In this document: positions 1-17,912 of the stretch, piece by piece | How the letters are laid out: the number at the start of each line of letters is the position of its first letter | Numbering within the stretch: position 1 is the first letter of the stretch | Origin: Microbacteriaceae bacterium | Lineage (GTDB): Bacteria; Actinomycetota; Actinomycetes; Actinomycetales; Microbacteriaceae | Length of the DNA stretch: 64,000 nucleotides | Direction: 5' to 3' | NCBI GenBank assembly: GCA_025464995.1 | Contig: JAODMO010000024.1 | Coordinates: 1 to 64,000 of the forward strand | The notes under the pieces: generated by a model | The model's database searches: none | What the model was told of the DNA's origin: nothing | The model's input: the letters and a program-made list of their open reading frames with translations, nothing else | Position numbers and translations under genes: made by a program

Positions 1-207
1 CCGGAAGGCTGGCAAGCCGTGGACCTGCTCGACGACGGGCTCGCGCAAACCGCCATCGCCCGCACCCTCGGCATCTCCACCGCCGCGGTCAGCCAGCGCG
101 TGAAGAGCGCGCAGTGGAGGGTCGAACGCGCCGCGCATCCGGCACTGGTTAGGCTGCTACACAACCTCGACCGCGACACCAGCGAAACGGATGACTCCCG
201 CAGATGA
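1..207 (+). CDS. C-terminal fragment of a helix-turn-helix protein, probably SatD family
   Basis: The reading frame is open from the window edge to a TGA at 205-207, so only the last 68 or so codons of a longer gene are present. The visible part holds a helix-turn-helix: a short loop and the recognition segment LGISTAAVSQRVKSAQW, followed by a tail rich in Arg. Actinobacterial SatD-type proteins end in such a module, and they are often followed by a small membrane protein, as here; that family assignment is from memory of the C-terminus only. The stop overlaps the next start (ATGA, 204-207), so the two genes are translationally coupled. The catalytic or sensing part lies outside the window. 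Confidence 0.6.
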   Translation, partial: PEGWQAVDLLDDGLAQTAIARTLGISTAAVSQRVKSAQWRVERAAHPALVRLLHNLDRDTSETDDSRR

Positions 208-842
208 ATAGCCTTGATTCCCTCTCCGTCGTGTTCTACCTGTACTGGGTGGCCCTGCTCCTGGTCACGCTGGCATCGCTGATCCTCGCGGTCCTCGCGT
301 TCCGGCTCGGCAAGCAGCCGTTCGTGATCGCCTCCGCCGGGGCGCTGGGCGCGGCGCTCCTGCTGGCCGCCGTGCCGGTCGTCGAGGCTCCGGTCGCTTT
401 CACCGTCGTCATGACGCTGGCCGGACTGGCCCTCGCGGTGATCGGCGGCGGACCCGCGGCCGTGCTGGCGCTGCACCTGGCGACGCAGGACTCGGTGGCC
501 CCGGGCAGTCACGGCGGCATCCTGGTGGGTACGGAAACGACGCCCGGCGGTGTCGCGGAGGCCGGCGGCACGGATGCTGCCGCCGGGACGGCACAGGCTG
601 CTGCCGTGCACGAAGTCCTGCGTGGCGGGCTCACGATCGGCGTCCTGGAACGCCTGGCCGTGGCCGGCGCGATCCTGGCCGGCTTCCCGGAAGCCCTCGC
701 CGTGGTCGTGGCCATCAAGGGTGTCGGCCGGTTCACCGAGCTCGCTTCCTCCGAGGCTCGGGAACGGTTCATCATCGGCACCTTCGCCAGCCTCATCTGG
801 GCGTGCGCCTGCGTCATCCTGGTCAACCTCGCCCAGTCCTGA
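204..842 (+). CDS. Multi-pass membrane protein of unknown function
   Basis: A 212-residue protein that I do not recognise. It has strongly hydrophobic segments at about residues 9-33, 38-58 and 64-90, then a polar Gly/Ala/Thr-rich stretch around 95-135, then further hydrophobic segments near 145-175 and 190-210. It therefore looks like an integral membrane protein with one central exposed loop. Its ATG overlaps the stop of the preceding HTH gene by four bases, implying co-translation and a shared role. No catalytic motif is visible. Confidence 0.75.
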   Translation: MNSLDSLSVVFYLYWVALLLVTLASLILAVLAFRLGKQPFVIASAGALGAALLLAAVPVVEAPVAFTVVMTLAGLALAVIGGGPAAVLALHLATQDSVAPGSHGGILVGTETTPGGVAEAGGTDAAAGTAQAAAVHEVLRGGLTIGVLERLAVAGAILAGFPEALAVVVAIKGVGRFTELASSEARERFIIGTFASLIWACACVILVNLAQS

Positions 843-898
843 CCCTCGCCCAGTCTCTTCGGCGTCGTTTTGACCGGCGATGACCTGACCAGCGTTGC

Positions 899-1489
899 TC
901 AGCCGGCGCGGGGATGCCGACGGTAGACCGAGACCGTGCGATCCCCCGGGATCCAGAACCGCCACGGGAATTCGACACCGCCACCGAGGCCGCCCACACC
1001 GGTGCGGGGGCCCGTCAGGGCGGGAACCGGTTCCGTCGGCAGGGTCAACTCGAAGGGGTCGACCGTGAGGTCGGCGCCGTCCTGGTGCAAGCCGATGCCC
1101 AGGGCGCGCGTGAGCCGCGCCGGGCCGCGCGCCAGGTCCCGCTCTGGTATCGATGCGCCCCGCCGGGCGCGTGCCTCGGAGTGGCCAGCGACGATCTCTC
1201 CCCCACGCAACAACACGGCGGATGCCTCGCCCTCCGGGGAACAGACGATGTTGGCGCAGACGTGCATGCCGTAACTGAAGTACGCGTAGAGGTGCCCGGG
1301 CGGCCCGAACATGCTGGCGTTGCGGGGTGTCCTCCGGCGGAAGGCGTGCGAGCCCGGGTCGTCGCCGGCCTGGTAGGCCTCCACCTCGCTGATCCGCAAC
1401 ACGGTGTCACCGTGGCGGAGCAGGGCGCCCAGCAGTAGCGGGGCGACGTCGACCGCGTCCTGGGAGAACAGGTCACGGTCGACGGTCAT
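899..1489 (-). CDS. 3-methyladenine DNA glycosylase (AAG/Mpg family)
   Basis: This 196-residue protein belongs to the alkyladenine DNA glycosylase family, which excises alkylated purines from DNA. Family hallmarks are visible: RISEVEAYQAGDDPGSHA carrying the catalytic Glu, the RTPRN segment, and the YFSYGMHVCANIV strand. The frame stays open upstream, but the family N-terminus (DLFSQDAVDVAPLLLGALL) begins right after the ATG at 1487-1489, and a longer product would run into argH. It begins 25 bases after the argH stop, so it is probably the last gene of the arginine operon, a pairing common in actinobacteria. Confidence 0.9.
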   Translation of the reverse strand: MTVDRDLFSQDAVDVAPLLLGALLRHGDTVLRISEVEAYQAGDDPGSHAFRRRTPRNASMFGPPGHLYAYFSYGMHVCANIVCSPEGEASAVLLRGGEIVAGHSEARARRGASIPERDLARGPARLTRALGIGLHQDGADLTVDPFELTLPTEPVPALTGPRTGVGGLGGGVEFPWRFWIPGDRTVSVYRRHPRAG

Positions 1490-1514
1490 CCGCGGGTACT
1501 TCGTTGAACGGTTC

Positions 1515-4164
<2,650 letters not shown>

Positions 4165-4190
4165 GTTTCTCCCTGCTTGTTATTCAGCTA

Positions 4191-5279
4191 TCAGTGTAGA
4201 GGTCGTGTGCCTGCCGCCCGGCGCGAGACCCGCGCGAGCACCTGCTCGATCGGTCCGCGACCGACGATGAGCACCCACGCCGTGCAGCACGCGAGGGCGC
4301 CGACGACGAAGGCGAGGTAGAGACCATTGCCGCCCTGGGCGAAGGCCTCCCGCCCGATTCCGTCGACGATCACCACGTGCACGGTGTACGCGGTGAGGGC
4401 CATGGAGCCCACCGCGGCGAGGGGGAGGACAATCCAGCGTGCGAGGCCCGAGACGAGGAGGCAGAGCCCGACGGCGCCGAGGGCGAAGCCGGTCGAGCCG
4501 ACGACCTCGAACGGGCTCCCGCTGTGCGCCTCGGTCGTGGCCACGTCGGCCAGGTCGGCGGCAAGCGCGGTGCCGTCGACGAGGGCGCGCGCGGCCTCGC
4601 CCGCGCCGTAGCCGACGACCGCGAGAACCACTCCGGCGCCGAGGATCCAGAGCTCGACCCGGCGCGACGTGATGTCGAGGCGGCCGACGCCGAGCCCGGT
4701 GAGCACGAAGACGATCCAGATGAGCCCGGGGTAGTGGCCGGTCACGAGCAGCTCGACGATGGCGCCGCCGCCGCCCTCGCCTCCGCGCGCGAGCACCGAC
4801 GTCGCGAACGGCATGACGACCGCAAGCAGGCCGGCGGCCATGAAGAGCGTGGCGGGACGCCAGCGCAGGAACGGCAGTGCGATGACGAAGAGCGCGGCGT
4901 AGGTCGGCAGGATCACCGCGATGCCCGAGTCGAGCCACTCCAGGAGTCCGCCGAGCGCGAAGATGAGTGCGGCGCGAACGAGGATGCGCGTGCGGGCCTG
5001 CACGAGCTCGGTTCCGTCGACGGGTCGCGCTCCCCCGGAGATGATGGCGATGGAGACGCCGGCGAGCAGCGCGAACAGGATCGACGACCTGCCGTTGACC
5101 ACGTCGAGCCACGTCTCCGGTCGCGGCCAGTCGAAGGCCTCCGTGATCCCGACGTGCGCGCCGTACATGCCGAGCACCGCGAGGCCCCTCGCCGTGTCGA
5201 TGCCGATGACGCGCCCGGAACCCCCGTAGGCGCGCAGGCGCGCGCCTATCGAGACGGGGCCGGTCGTCGTGGTGGTCAC
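4191..5279 (-). CDS. Integral membrane protein, HGSNAT/DUF418-like acyltransferase family, within the arg operon
   Basis: A 362-residue polytopic membrane protein. The N-terminal IGIDTARGLAVLGMYGAHVG segment, with an invariant-type Asp in the first membrane helix, resembles the heparan-alpha-glucosaminide acetyltransferase-like and DUF418 families, and about ten hydrophobic helices follow. The substrate is unknown. Its GTG start shares GTGA with the argF stop, so it is translationally coupled to arginine enzymes. It occupies the slot between argF and argG where many actinobacteria have argR. Whether it handles an acyl or arginine-related compound is only inference. Confidence 0.7.
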   Translation of the reverse strand: MTTTTTGPVSIGARLRAYGGSGRVIGIDTARGLAVLGMYGAHVGITEAFDWPRPETWLDVVNGRSSILFALLAGVSIAIISGGARPVDGTELVQARTRILVRAALIFALGGLLEWLDSGIAVILPTYAALFVIALPFLRWRPATLFMAAGLLAVVMPFATSVLARGGEGGGGAIVELLVTGHYPGLIWIVFVLTGLGVGRLDITSRRVELWILGAGVVLAVVGYGAGEAARALVDGTALAADLADVATTEAHSGSPFEVVGSTGFALGAVGLCLLVSGLARWIVLPLAAVGSMALTAYTVHVVIVDGIGREAFAQGGNGLYLAFVVGALACCTAWVLIVGRGPIEQVLARVSRRAAGTRPLH

Positions 5280-6199
5280 GCGCGTTCGAGCAACCAGACC
5301 ATCAATGCCTTCTGGGCGTGCAGGCGGTTCTCGGCCTCGTCCCAGATGACACTCTGCCCGCCGTCGATGACATCGGCGGTCACCTCGTAGCCGCGATCCG
5401 CGGGCAGGCAGTGCAAGAAGAGAGCATCGTCCTTGGCGAGGGCCATCAGGTCCGAGTCGACGCGGAAGGCGCCGAAGGTCGCGATGCGGTCTGCCTTCTC
5501 GTCCTCCTTGCCCATCGAGACCCAGGTGTCGGTGACGACCACGTCGGCACCGGCGACGGATTCGGCGGGGTCGGTGTAGAGCGAGACCGAGCCGCCGGAT
5601 GCCTCGGCGAGCGCCCGCGCGTCGGAGACGACCGCGGCATCCGGTGCATACTCGAGCGGACTGGCGATGCGCACGTGCATGCCGGCCACGGCTCCGGCCA
5701 GCAGGTACGACTGCGACATGTTGCTCGCGCCGTCACCGAGAAAGGTGACGGTGAGGCCGGCGAGAGTTCCGCGGTGTTCGCGGATGGTGAGGAGGTCGGC
5801 GAGCAGCTGGCAGGGGTGGAACTCGTCGCTCAGCGCGTTGATGACGGGAACCGTGGTGCCGAGGGCCATCTCCTCGAGTCCCGACTGGGCGTAGGTTCGC
5901 CAGACGATGGCCGACACCATCCGCTCGAGCACTCGCGCGGTGTCGCTGGGGGTCTCCTTGCCGCCCAGCTGGCTGTTCGCCGTGGAGATGATGAGCGGGC
6001 TGCCGCCGAGGTCGGCGATACCGACCGCGAAGGAGACGCGGGTGCGGGTCGACGACTTGTCGAAGATCACCGCGACCGTCTGCGGCCCGGCGAGCGGCGT
6101 GACGGAGTAGCGGTGCTTCTTGAGATCGACGGCGAGGTCGAGGATCTCGAGCTGCTCCGCCTGGCTGAGGTCGTCGTCGCGCAGGAAATGCCGGGTCAT
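5276..6199 (-). CDS. argF: Ornithine carbamoyltransferase
   Basis: ArgF makes citrulline from ornithine and carbamoyl phosphate. The 307-residue protein has the carbamoyl-phosphate loop SSTRTR at residues 49-54, the FHPCQLLADLLT substrate motif and the HCLP ornithine motif near residue 265. The frame is open far upstream, but the conserved start [12 protein letters not shown] lies at ATG 6197-6199, which overlaps the argD stop as ATGA. The tight overlap supports a single polycistronic unit from argC. Confidence 0.97.
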   Translation of the reverse strand: MTRHFLRDDDLSQAEQLEILDLAVDLKKHRYSVTPLAGPQTVAVIFDKSSTRTRVSFAVGIADLGGSPLIISTANSQLGGKETPSDTARVLERMVSAIVWRTYAQSGLEEMALGTTVPVINALSDEFHPCQLLADLLTIREHRGTLAGLTVTFLGDGASNMSQSYLLAGAVAGMHVRIASPLEYAPDAAVVSDARALAEASGGSVSLYTDPAESVAGADVVVTDTWVSMGKEDEKADRIATFGAFRVDSDLMALAKDDALFLHCLPADRGYEVTADVIDGGQSVIWDEAENRLHAQKALMVWLLERA

Positions 6200-7401
6200 A
6201 GGGATGCCTCCGTGGTCGTGAGCGCCGCGCTGGTGGAAGCGAGCGCCCGGGTGAAGAGTTCGATGAAGAGCGTGACCTCGGCGTCGCCGAGGATGAGCGG
6301 CGGCGCGAGGCGGATGCTCGAGTCGTTGGGTGCGTTGATGATGAGTCCGAGTTCGAGAGCGCGCGCGCAGACCTGGGCAGCGACGGGTTCGGTGAGACCG
6401 ACGCCGATGAGAAGTCCCGCACCACGGATCTCCGCGACGAGCGGCGACCCGATGGCGAGGATGGCGTCGCGAAGCTGGGAGCCACGGAGCGCGGCGTTCT
6501 CGACGAGCCCCGCGCTTTCGATCTCGCCGAGCACCGCGTTGCCGGCCGCGGTCGCGAGCGGGTTGCCCCCGAAGGTGCTGCCGTGCTGGCCGACAGTGAA
6601 GAGGTCGGATGCCCGGCCGAACGTCACGAGGGCGCCGATCGGCACACCGCCCGCGATGCCCTTCGCGATCGCGATGGCGTCGGGCACGATGCCGTGCTGC
6701 TGGAAGGCGAACCACGATCCCGTGCGGCCCGCACCCGTCTGGATCTCGTCGAGGATGAGCAGCACCCCGTGCTGCTCCGTGAGTTCGCGGGCTCGTTCCA
6801 GGTATCCGTCGGGCAGTGGAACCACGCCGGCCTCCCCCTTGATCGGCTCGACCACGAGGGCCGACACGTCGTCGCCGATGGCCGCCTCGAGCGCCTCGAT
6901 CGTCGACTCGATGTGCACGATTCCGGGCACGACGGGTTCGAACGGCTCGCGCAGCGACGGCTTGCCGGTGAGCGAGACGGAGCCCATGGTGCGCCCGTGG
7001 AACGAATTCGTGAGCGCGATGATCTTCTTGTGCTGGCCGTTGCGGCGCGCGAGCTTGATCGCGGCCTCGATCGCCTCGGCGCCCGAGTTGCCGAAGTAGA
7101 CCCGGCCTCGATCGCCCGCGCCGGAGATGCGGCGCAGGCGCTCGGCGAGCTCGATCTGCGGTGCGGTCGCGAAGTAGTTGGAGACGTGGGCGATGGTCGA
7201 GACCTGCCGCGTCACCGCCTCGACGAGCACGGGATGCGCGTGGCCGAGCGAGTTCACGGCGATACCGGCGAGGAAGTCGAGATACCTCGTGCCGTCGACA
7301 TCCCACACGTAGCATCCCTCGCCGTGGTCGAGCATGAGGAGCGGCGTCGGGGCGGAGCCCATCATCGCCGTGGCGAAGCGGTCTTTCCACGGTGTGGTCA
7401 T
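6196..7401 (-). CDS. argD: Acetylornithine aminotransferase
   Basis: ArgD is a PLP-dependent class-III aminotransferase that converts N-acetylglutamate semialdehyde to N-acetylornithine. The 401-residue protein shows GNSGAEA at 105-111, the cofactor motif [14 protein letters not shown] around 215-228 and the Schiff-base Lys247 in [11 protein letters not shown]. Length and start match the family. The ATG at 7399-7401 overlaps the argB stop (ATGA), and its own stop overlaps the argF start in the same way. Confidence 0.97.
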   Translation of the reverse strand: MTTPWKDRFATAMMGSAPTPLLMLDHGEGCYVWDVDGTRYLDFLAGIAVNSLGHAHPVLVEAVTRQVSTIAHVSNYFATAPQIELAERLRRISGAGDRGRVYFGNSGAEAIEAAIKLARRNGQHKKIIALTNSFHGRTMGSVSLTGKPSLREPFEPVVPGIVHIESTIEALEAAIGDDVSALVVEPIKGEAGVVPLPDGYLERARELTEQHGVLLILDEIQTGAGRTGSWFAFQQHGIVPDAIAIAKGIAGGVPIGALVTFGRASDLFTVGQHGSTFGGNPLATAAGNAVLGEIESAGLVENAALRGSQLRDAILAIGSPLVAEIRGAGLLIGVGLTEPVAAQVCARALELGLIINAPNDSSIRLAPPLILGDAEVTLFIELFTRALASTSAALTTTEASL

Positions 7402-8300
7402 GCGGGTACTACCTCCGTGCCGATGCCGCTGTGCGTGAAGATCTCGAGCAGGATCGAGTGGGGCCTTCGGCCGTCGATGATTGCCGCCTTGGCGACTCCG
7501 CCCTCGACCGCGTCGAGACACGCCGTCATCTTGGGGATCATGCCCGACTCGAGCGAGGGCAGCAGGCCGGTGAGCTCCTCGGCGTCGATCATCGAGATGA
7601 GCGAGTCGCGGTTCGGCCAGTCGCGGTACAGGCCGGCGACGTCGGTGAGGATGACGAGCTTCGCCGCACCGAGGGCTACCGCGAGGGCGGATGCCGCAGA
7701 GTCGGCGTTGATGTTGAGCGACTGCCCCGCCTCGTCGATGTCGGGGGCGATCGAGGCGACGACGGGGATGCGCCCCTCGGCGACGGCGGCGAAGATGGCT
7801 GCGGGGTCGACGGCGACGACGTCTCCCACGAGCCCGAGGTCGACGGTCTCGCCGTCGACGACGGTGCCACGACGGCGGCCTCCGAAGAGATGGTCGTCTT
7901 CGCCGGAGATCGTGACGGCGAGGCCTTCCTGATGCTCGTCGATGAGCGCCGCGAGCTCGCGGCTGATCTGGCCGGAGAGCACATCCCGCACCACGCCGAT
8001 CGACTCGCTCGTGGTGACCCGGTAGCCGCCGCGGAACTCGCTCTGCATGCCGAGCTCCGACAGCCGCGCGGAGATCTGCGGTCCGCCGCCGTGGACGACG
8101 ACGGGACGGATGCCGGCGAAATGCAGGTACGCCATGTCTTCCGCGAACGCGCGCTGCAGCGACTCGTCGACCATGGCGTTGCCGCCGAACTTGACGACGA
8201 TGATGCGGTTGTGGAACTGCTTGAGCCACGGCAGCGACTCGATGAGCACCGCCGCCTTCGTCGTGGCCTCGAGCTCGGCTGCCTTCCTGAACGCGCCCAT
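7398..8300 (-). CDS. argB: Acetylglutamate kinase
   Basis: ArgB phosphorylates N-acetylglutamate. The 300-residue protein has the amino-acid-kinase motif VVKFGGNAM (catalytic Lys37) and VVHGGGPQI, and [10 protein letters not shown] further on. About 30 residues precede the kinase core and form a predicted helix; such an N-terminal helix is typical of hexameric, arginine-inhibited enzymes, so feedback inhibition by arginine is likely. This fits the ArgJ route, where ArgB rather than ArgA is the control point. The start ATG shares one base with the argJ stop (TGATG). Confidence 0.97.
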   Translation of the reverse strand: MGAFRKAAELEATTKAAVLIESLPWLKQFHNRIIVVKFGGNAMVDESLQRAFAEDMAYLHFAGIRPVVVHGGGPQISARLSELGMQSEFRGGYRVTTSESIGVVRDVLSGQISRELAALIDEHQEGLAVTISGEDDHLFGGRRRGTVVDGETVDLGLVGDVVAVDPAAIFAAVAEGRIPVVASIAPDIDEAGQSLNINADSAASALAVALGAAKLVILTDVAGLYRDWPNRDSLISMIDAEELTGLLPSLESGMIPKMTACLDAVEGGVAKAAIIDGRRPHSILLEIFTHSGIGTEVVPA

Positions 8301-9457
8301 CAGCTGGAGTACGCGCTGTTCTCGTGCACGTAGTCGTGCGTGAGGTCGTTGGTGAGGATGGTCGCCGTGGCGGTGCCCACCTTGAGGTCGATGAGCACGT
8401 GCGTTGCGCGCGGCGTCAGGTCGACAGCATCCGACGGCTCGTCGGGTTCGCCCGACCGGCAGACACGCACGCCGTTCATGGTGACATCGACGTCGTAGGG
8501 GTCGAACTGGGCGGAGGTCGTTCCGATCGCCGCGAGCACCCGCCCCCAGTTCGGATCGTTCCCGAACACCGCGGCCTTGAAGAGGTTGTTGCGGGCGACG
8601 GAACGGCCGACCTCGACGGCCTCGTCTTCGCTCGCCGCGTTGATCGTCTCGATCGAGATATTGTGGCTCGCACCCTCGGCGTCGGCTTGCAGCTGTGCGG
8701 CGAGGTCGGCGCACAGAGCGGTCACGGCGGCGGTGAAGACCTCGAGGCTCGGGGTGACGCCGGATGCGCCGGATGCGAGCAGCGAGACCTGGTCGTTGGT
8801 CGACATGCAGCCGTCCGAGTCGAGGCGGTCGAAGGTGACCCGGGTGGCGTGGCGCAAGGCGGAGTCGAGGTCGCCCGGGTCGAGCTTCGCGTCGGTGGTG
8901 AGCACCACGAGCATGGTCGCGAGCCCGGGTGCGAGCATTCCGGCGCCCTTCGCCATGCCCCCGATCGACCAGCCGGCGCCCTCGACGACGGCCTCCTTGG
9001 GCTTCGAGTCCGTCGTCATGATGGCGAGCGCCGCGTCGTGGCCGCCGCCGACCCCGAGCGCGGGTATCGCCGAGGCGACGCCGGCGAGCAGCTTGTCGCG
9101 GAAGTCCTGGCCGCCGACGCCGATCAGCCCGGTGGAGCACACGAGCACGTCGCCCGCGGAGATGCCGAGCCCTGCGCCGACCGCCTCCGCCGTCGCGTGC
9201 GTCGTCTGGAAGCCGAAGGCCCCCGTGTAGCAGTTGGCTCCCCCGGAGTTGAGCACGATCGCCTCGACGATGCCGTCGGTGATGACCTGCTGCGACCAGA
9301 GGATCGGGTTGGCCTTGGCCCGGTTGCTCGTGAACACGACGGCGGCCGCGGTGCTCGGGCCGAGATTGCGCACGAGGGCGACATCCGGCTTGCCCGTCGA
9401 CTTCAGGCCTGCGACGACCCCGGCGGCGGCGAATCCGGCCGCGTGTGTGACGCTCAC
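8300..9457 (-). CDS. argJ: Bifunctional glutamate N-acetyltransferase / ornithine acetyltransferase
   Basis: ArgJ moves the acetyl group from acetylornithine to glutamate, recycling it. The 385-residue precursor carries the autocleavage site GLATML, where the bond between Ala180 and Thr181 is cut to give two chains with Thr as nucleophile, and the oxyanion segment CSTGLIGV near 107-114. Whether it also uses acetyl-CoA cannot be read from sequence alone, but no argA is present in this cluster. It starts at GTG, sharing GTGA with the argC stop. Confidence 0.96.
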   Translation of the reverse strand: MSVTHAAGFAAAGVVAGLKSTGKPDVALVRNLGPSTAAAVVFTSNRAKANPILWSQQVITDGIVEAIVLNSGGANCYTGAFGFQTTHATAEAVGAGLGISAGDVLVCSTGLIGVGGQDFRDKLLAGVASAIPALGVGGGHDAALAIMTTDSKPKEAVVEGAGWSIGGMAKGAGMLAPGLATMLVVLTTDAKLDPGDLDSALRHATRVTFDRLDSDGCMSTNDQVSLLASGASGVTPSLEVFTAAVTALCADLAAQLQADAEGASHNISIETINAASEDEAVEVGRSVARNNLFKAAVFGNDPNWGRVLAAIGTTSAQFDPYDVDVTMNGVRVCRSGEPDEPSDAVDLTPRATHVLIDLKVGTATATILTNDLTHDYVHENSAYSS

Positions 9458-10500
9458 GGTGCTACTCCATCGATGCTCAGGCCCGTGGTTTCGGCGAAAC
9501 CGAGGGCGATGTTGGCTGACTGGATGGCGGCACCCGCCGTGCCCTTGACGAGGTTGTCGATCGCCGTGACGGTGACGATGCGGCGCGTGGCCTCGTCGAC
9601 GGCGAGACCGATGAGCGCGGTGTTGGCGCCCACGGTGTCGGCGGTGCGGGGGAACTGGCCCTCGGGAAGCACGTGCACGAACGGTTCGTCGGCGTAGGCG
9701 GCCTCGAAGGCGGCCCGCACCTGCTGCGTCGTGGCGCCCGGCGCGAGCTTCGCGGTCGCCGTGGCGAGGATACCGCGGCTCATCGGCACGAGCACCGGGG
9801 TGAAGGAGATGCCCACGTCCGTTCCGCCCGCGAGCGCGAGGTTCTGGTTGATCTCCGGCGTGTGGCGGTGCGTACCGCCGACGCCGTACGCCGACGCCGA
9901 GCCGAGGATCTCGCTCGCGAGCAGGTTGGTCTTGAGCGCCTTACCCGCGCCCGACGGGCCGACGGCGAGCACCGCCACGAGATCGTCGGCGAGCAGCAGC
10001 CCGGCCTGGATGCCCGGCGCGAGTCCGAGCGAGATGGCCGTGACGTTGCATCCGGGAACCGCGATGCGGGCCGCCCCTGCGATCGCGGCACGGTGCTTCG
10101 ACCCGTCGGCATGGATGAGCTCGGGCATGCCGTAGGTCCAGGCGCCGAAGTACTCGCCGCCGTAGAACGCCGCCCAGTCGGCCTCGCTCGTGAGGCGGTG
10201 GTCGGCGCCGCAGTCGATCACGAGGGTGCCCTCGGGCAGGGCAGCGGTGATCTCCCCCGACTTGCCGTGGGGCAGGGCGAGGAAGACGACGTCGTGACCG
10301 TCGAGATTCTCGGGGGTGGTCTCGACCAGGTCGAGGTGCGCGAGGGAGCGTAGGTGCGGCTGCAGCGCGATGAGCGGCTGCCCCGCGTTCTGGAACGCGG
10401 TGACGGTGGTGACCGTGAACTCCGGATGGGCGGCAAGCAACCGCAGGAGTTCACCTCCGGCATAGCCGCTAGCGCCGGCGACGGCGACGGAAAGTGACAT
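9454..10500 (-). CDS. argC: N-acetyl-gamma-glutamyl-phosphate reductase
   Basis: ArgC reduces acetylglutamyl phosphate with NADPH. The 348-residue protein has the dinucleotide motif [14 protein letters not shown] at 9-22 and the active-site Cys151 in VPGCNVTA. It is the first enzyme gene of the operon: 89 bases separate it from the end of an arginine-rich leader ORF, and a Shine-Dalgarno (AAAAGG) sits eight bases before the ATG. No obvious palindromic ARG box was seen upstream. Confidence 0.97.
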   Translation of the reverse strand: MSLSVAVAGASGYAGGELLRLLAAHPEFTVTTVTAFQNAGQPLIALQPHLRSLAHLDLVETTPENLDGHDVVFLALPHGKSGEITAALPEGTLVIDCGADHRLTSEADWAAFYGGEYFGAWTYGMPELIHADGSKHRAAIAGAARIAVPGCNVTAISLGLAPGIQAGLLLADDLVAVLAVGPSGAGKALKTNLLASEILGSASAYGVGGTHRHTPEINQNLALAGGTDVGISFTPVLVPMSRGILATATAKLAPGATTQQVRAAFEAAYADEPFVHVLPEGQFPRTADTVGANTALIGLAVDEATRRIVTVTAIDNLVKGTAGAAIQSANIALGFAETTGLSIDGVAP

Positions 10501-10589
10501 GACTCAACCTTTTTCAGAGCGGACGATGAGTAGGCGGCGGCGGGATCACGACGGAGACCGTTTCGGTCGACCCGGGTGCTGCCCGACGC

Positions 10590-10697
10590 CTAGAGTCGCT
10601 CTGCGCGGCGGTTGGTGCGGCGGTTCGTGGTGGCGCGACGTCGCAGCCCGGAGGTCAGCGTTGCGCTGATCGGGGAAGCGGTGCGAAGGAAGGCCAC
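10590..10697 (-). CDS. Arginine-rich leader peptide upstream of argC (35 codons)
   Basis: A 35-residue ORF read GTG to TAG immediately ahead of argC. Nine of 35 codons are Arg, eight of them in the last 17 codons, including the run LRRRATTNRRTNRRAER that ends just before the stop. This is the layout of an amino-acid attenuation leader sensing charged tRNA-Arg. There is no Shine-Dalgarno, but TACGCT ends exactly six bases before the GTG, as expected for a leaderless transcript. The 89 bases between its stop and argC contain a short GACCG-AAA-CGGTC hairpin but no U-tract terminator, so control may be translational. Function is inferred. Confidence 0.65.
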   Translation of the reverse strand: MAFLRTASPISATLTSGLRRRATTNRRTNRRAERL

Positions 10698-10709
10698 GGG
10701 GCGAGCGTA
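10698..10709 (-). promoter_or_regulatory. Predicted arg operon promoter, -10 box TACGCT
   Basis: TACGCT at 10704-10709 (minus strand) is followed by six bases and then the GTG of the leader peptide, so transcription would start at the start codon. TTGGGC about 19 bases further upstream is a weak candidate -35. The same -10 to start spacing recurs at several genes in this window. Confidence 0.55.
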
Positions 10710-10830
10710 CTACGAGGAGCCGCCCGGCGCCCAATCGGGCAGCGGCGAGAGGAAGGGCGAGCAATGGAAGTTCAGCGCCGGGCGGACGGTCGAGAGCTTG
10801 CCCCACTGGTCTAGACGGAGGGCGCCGCGG

Positions 10831-15999
<5,169 letters not shown>

Positions 16000-16087
16000 G
16001 GCTCACCTCCCTTTCTACTGGCGTTGTGCCGTGTGTGTCGTGCCTGACGAGTGTGCGTTGTGGGCGGGCTGGTCGCTCGCGACCGGT

Positions 16088-16122
16088 AGATGGCCCACGC
16101 GAGATTCTCGCGTGGGCCATCT
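16088..16122 (-). terminator. Intercistronic stem-loop between gluB and gluC
   Basis: A perfect inverted repeat: AGATGGCCCACGCGAGA (16088-16104) pairs with TCTCGCGTGGGCCATCT (16106-16122), giving a 16-bp stem with a three-base loop. No T-run follows on the minus strand, so it is more likely a partial terminator or mRNA-stabilising element that lets the binding protein be made in excess over the permeases. Confidence 0.75.
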
Positions 16123-16134
16123 GCTCGGGTGGTG

Positions 16135-17010
16135 CTAGCGGGTGTAGTTGTCCACTGCGGGCGGGTCGGGAAGGTCGAGAACCTTGCCGGCGGTCGCCTT
16201 CCAGGCGTCAGCCCAGCTGCCGTCGTCGTACGACTCCTCGAGCACGTCGTTGATCCAGGCCCGGAACTGGTCGTCCTCGAGCTTGAGCCCGATTCCGTAG
16301 GGCTCCTTCGTGAAGGGCTCGTTCACGACCTCGAACTCGCCCTCGTTCTGGTCGGCGAGGCCGGCCAGGATGACGTTGTCGGTGGTCATGGCGACGACCG
16401 CTCCCGTGCGCAGCGGCTCGAGGCAGTCGCCATAGCCGGCGGCCGGGAGCACGACGGCGCCGTATTCGAGGATGTTGACCTCGGAGGTCGATCCGGTCAC
16501 GGTGCAGACGTTCTTGCCCTTGACGTCCTCCGGGCCCTTGATGCCTTCCGGGTTGCCGTCGAGGACCAGGATGTCCTGGCCTGCCTCGTAGTACGGGCCG
16601 GCGAAGGAGACGACCTGCTTGCGCGCGTCGTTGATCGTGTAGGTGGCGATGACGAGGTCGACCTCGCCGCTCTGGATGAACGGCTCGCGGTTCTTGGAGA
16701 CGGTCTCCGTCCAGTTGATGCCGTCGGCGGGGATTCCGAGCTTGGCGGCGATGAGCTTGCCGATCTCCACATCGAAACCGACGGGGTCGCCCTCTGGTCC
16801 GACGAGGCCGAAGAGCGGCTGGTCGAACTTGGTGCCGATCGTGATTTCGCCCGCCTCGTTCAGCTTCGCCATCGTGGTGCCGGCTTCGAAGCTGATGTCC
16901 TTTTCGACGGTTGCCTCGGGGGCGGGTGCGCCCGAATCGGTGCACCCGGCGAGAGCGAGAGCTCCCGTGATGGCCATGGCTGAGATCATTAGACTTTTTT
17001 TGAGTCTCAT
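16135..17010 (-). CDS. gluB: Glutamate-binding lipoprotein of ABC transporter
   Basis: A 291-residue solute-binding protein of the SBP_bac_3 family. The signal peptide ends in a lipobox LAGC with Cys23 as lipid anchor, so it is exported and tethered to the outer face of the membrane. Family motifs include GFDVEIGKLIAAKLG and a conserved Cys pair (KNVCTVTGS and YGDCLEPL). A longer frame exists, but AGGAGGAC lies just ahead of the ATG at 17008-17010, fixing the start. It lies 36 bases after gluA. Confidence 0.9.
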   Translation of the reverse strand: MRLKKSLMISAMAITGALALAGCTDSGAPAPEATVEKDISFEAGTTMAKLNEAGEITIGTKFDQPLFGLVGPEGDPVGFDVEIGKLIAAKLGIPADGINWTETVSKNREPFIQSGEVDLVIATYTINDARKQVVSFAGPYYEAGQDILVLDGNPEGIKGPEDVKGKNVCTVTGSTSEVNILEYGAVVLPAAGYGDCLEPLRTGAVVAMTTDNVILAGLADQNEGEFEVVNEPFTKEPYGIGLKLEDDQFRAWINDVLEESYDDGSWADAWKATAGKVLDLPDPPAVDNYTR

Positions 17011-17046
17011 GGTGTCCTCCTGTTTGCTGTGTTGCCTACCCACCGA

Positions 17047-17784
<738 letters not shown>

Positions 17785-17912
17785 GCCCCCACCCAACCAC
17801 ACGGGCAGGGTGGGGACAAACCTCAACCGCGATGCGGCGGGGTTCTTAACTAAGTTGAAACAATCTGGCGAGTCGCGGGGCGACCTTGGTTTCGGTACGC
17901 GCGGGGAGCGCG

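Noticed and set aside
10546-10806. Minus-strand frame upstream of argC (86 codons)
   Set aside because: Pro/Arg-rich with no coding signature; the shorter arginine leader in another frame has a matching promoter and better explains the region.
10501-10830. ArgR operator (ARG box) in the argC upstream region
   Set aside because: I looked for an AT-rich palindrome of the TGAAT-type and found none; the region is GC-rich throughout.
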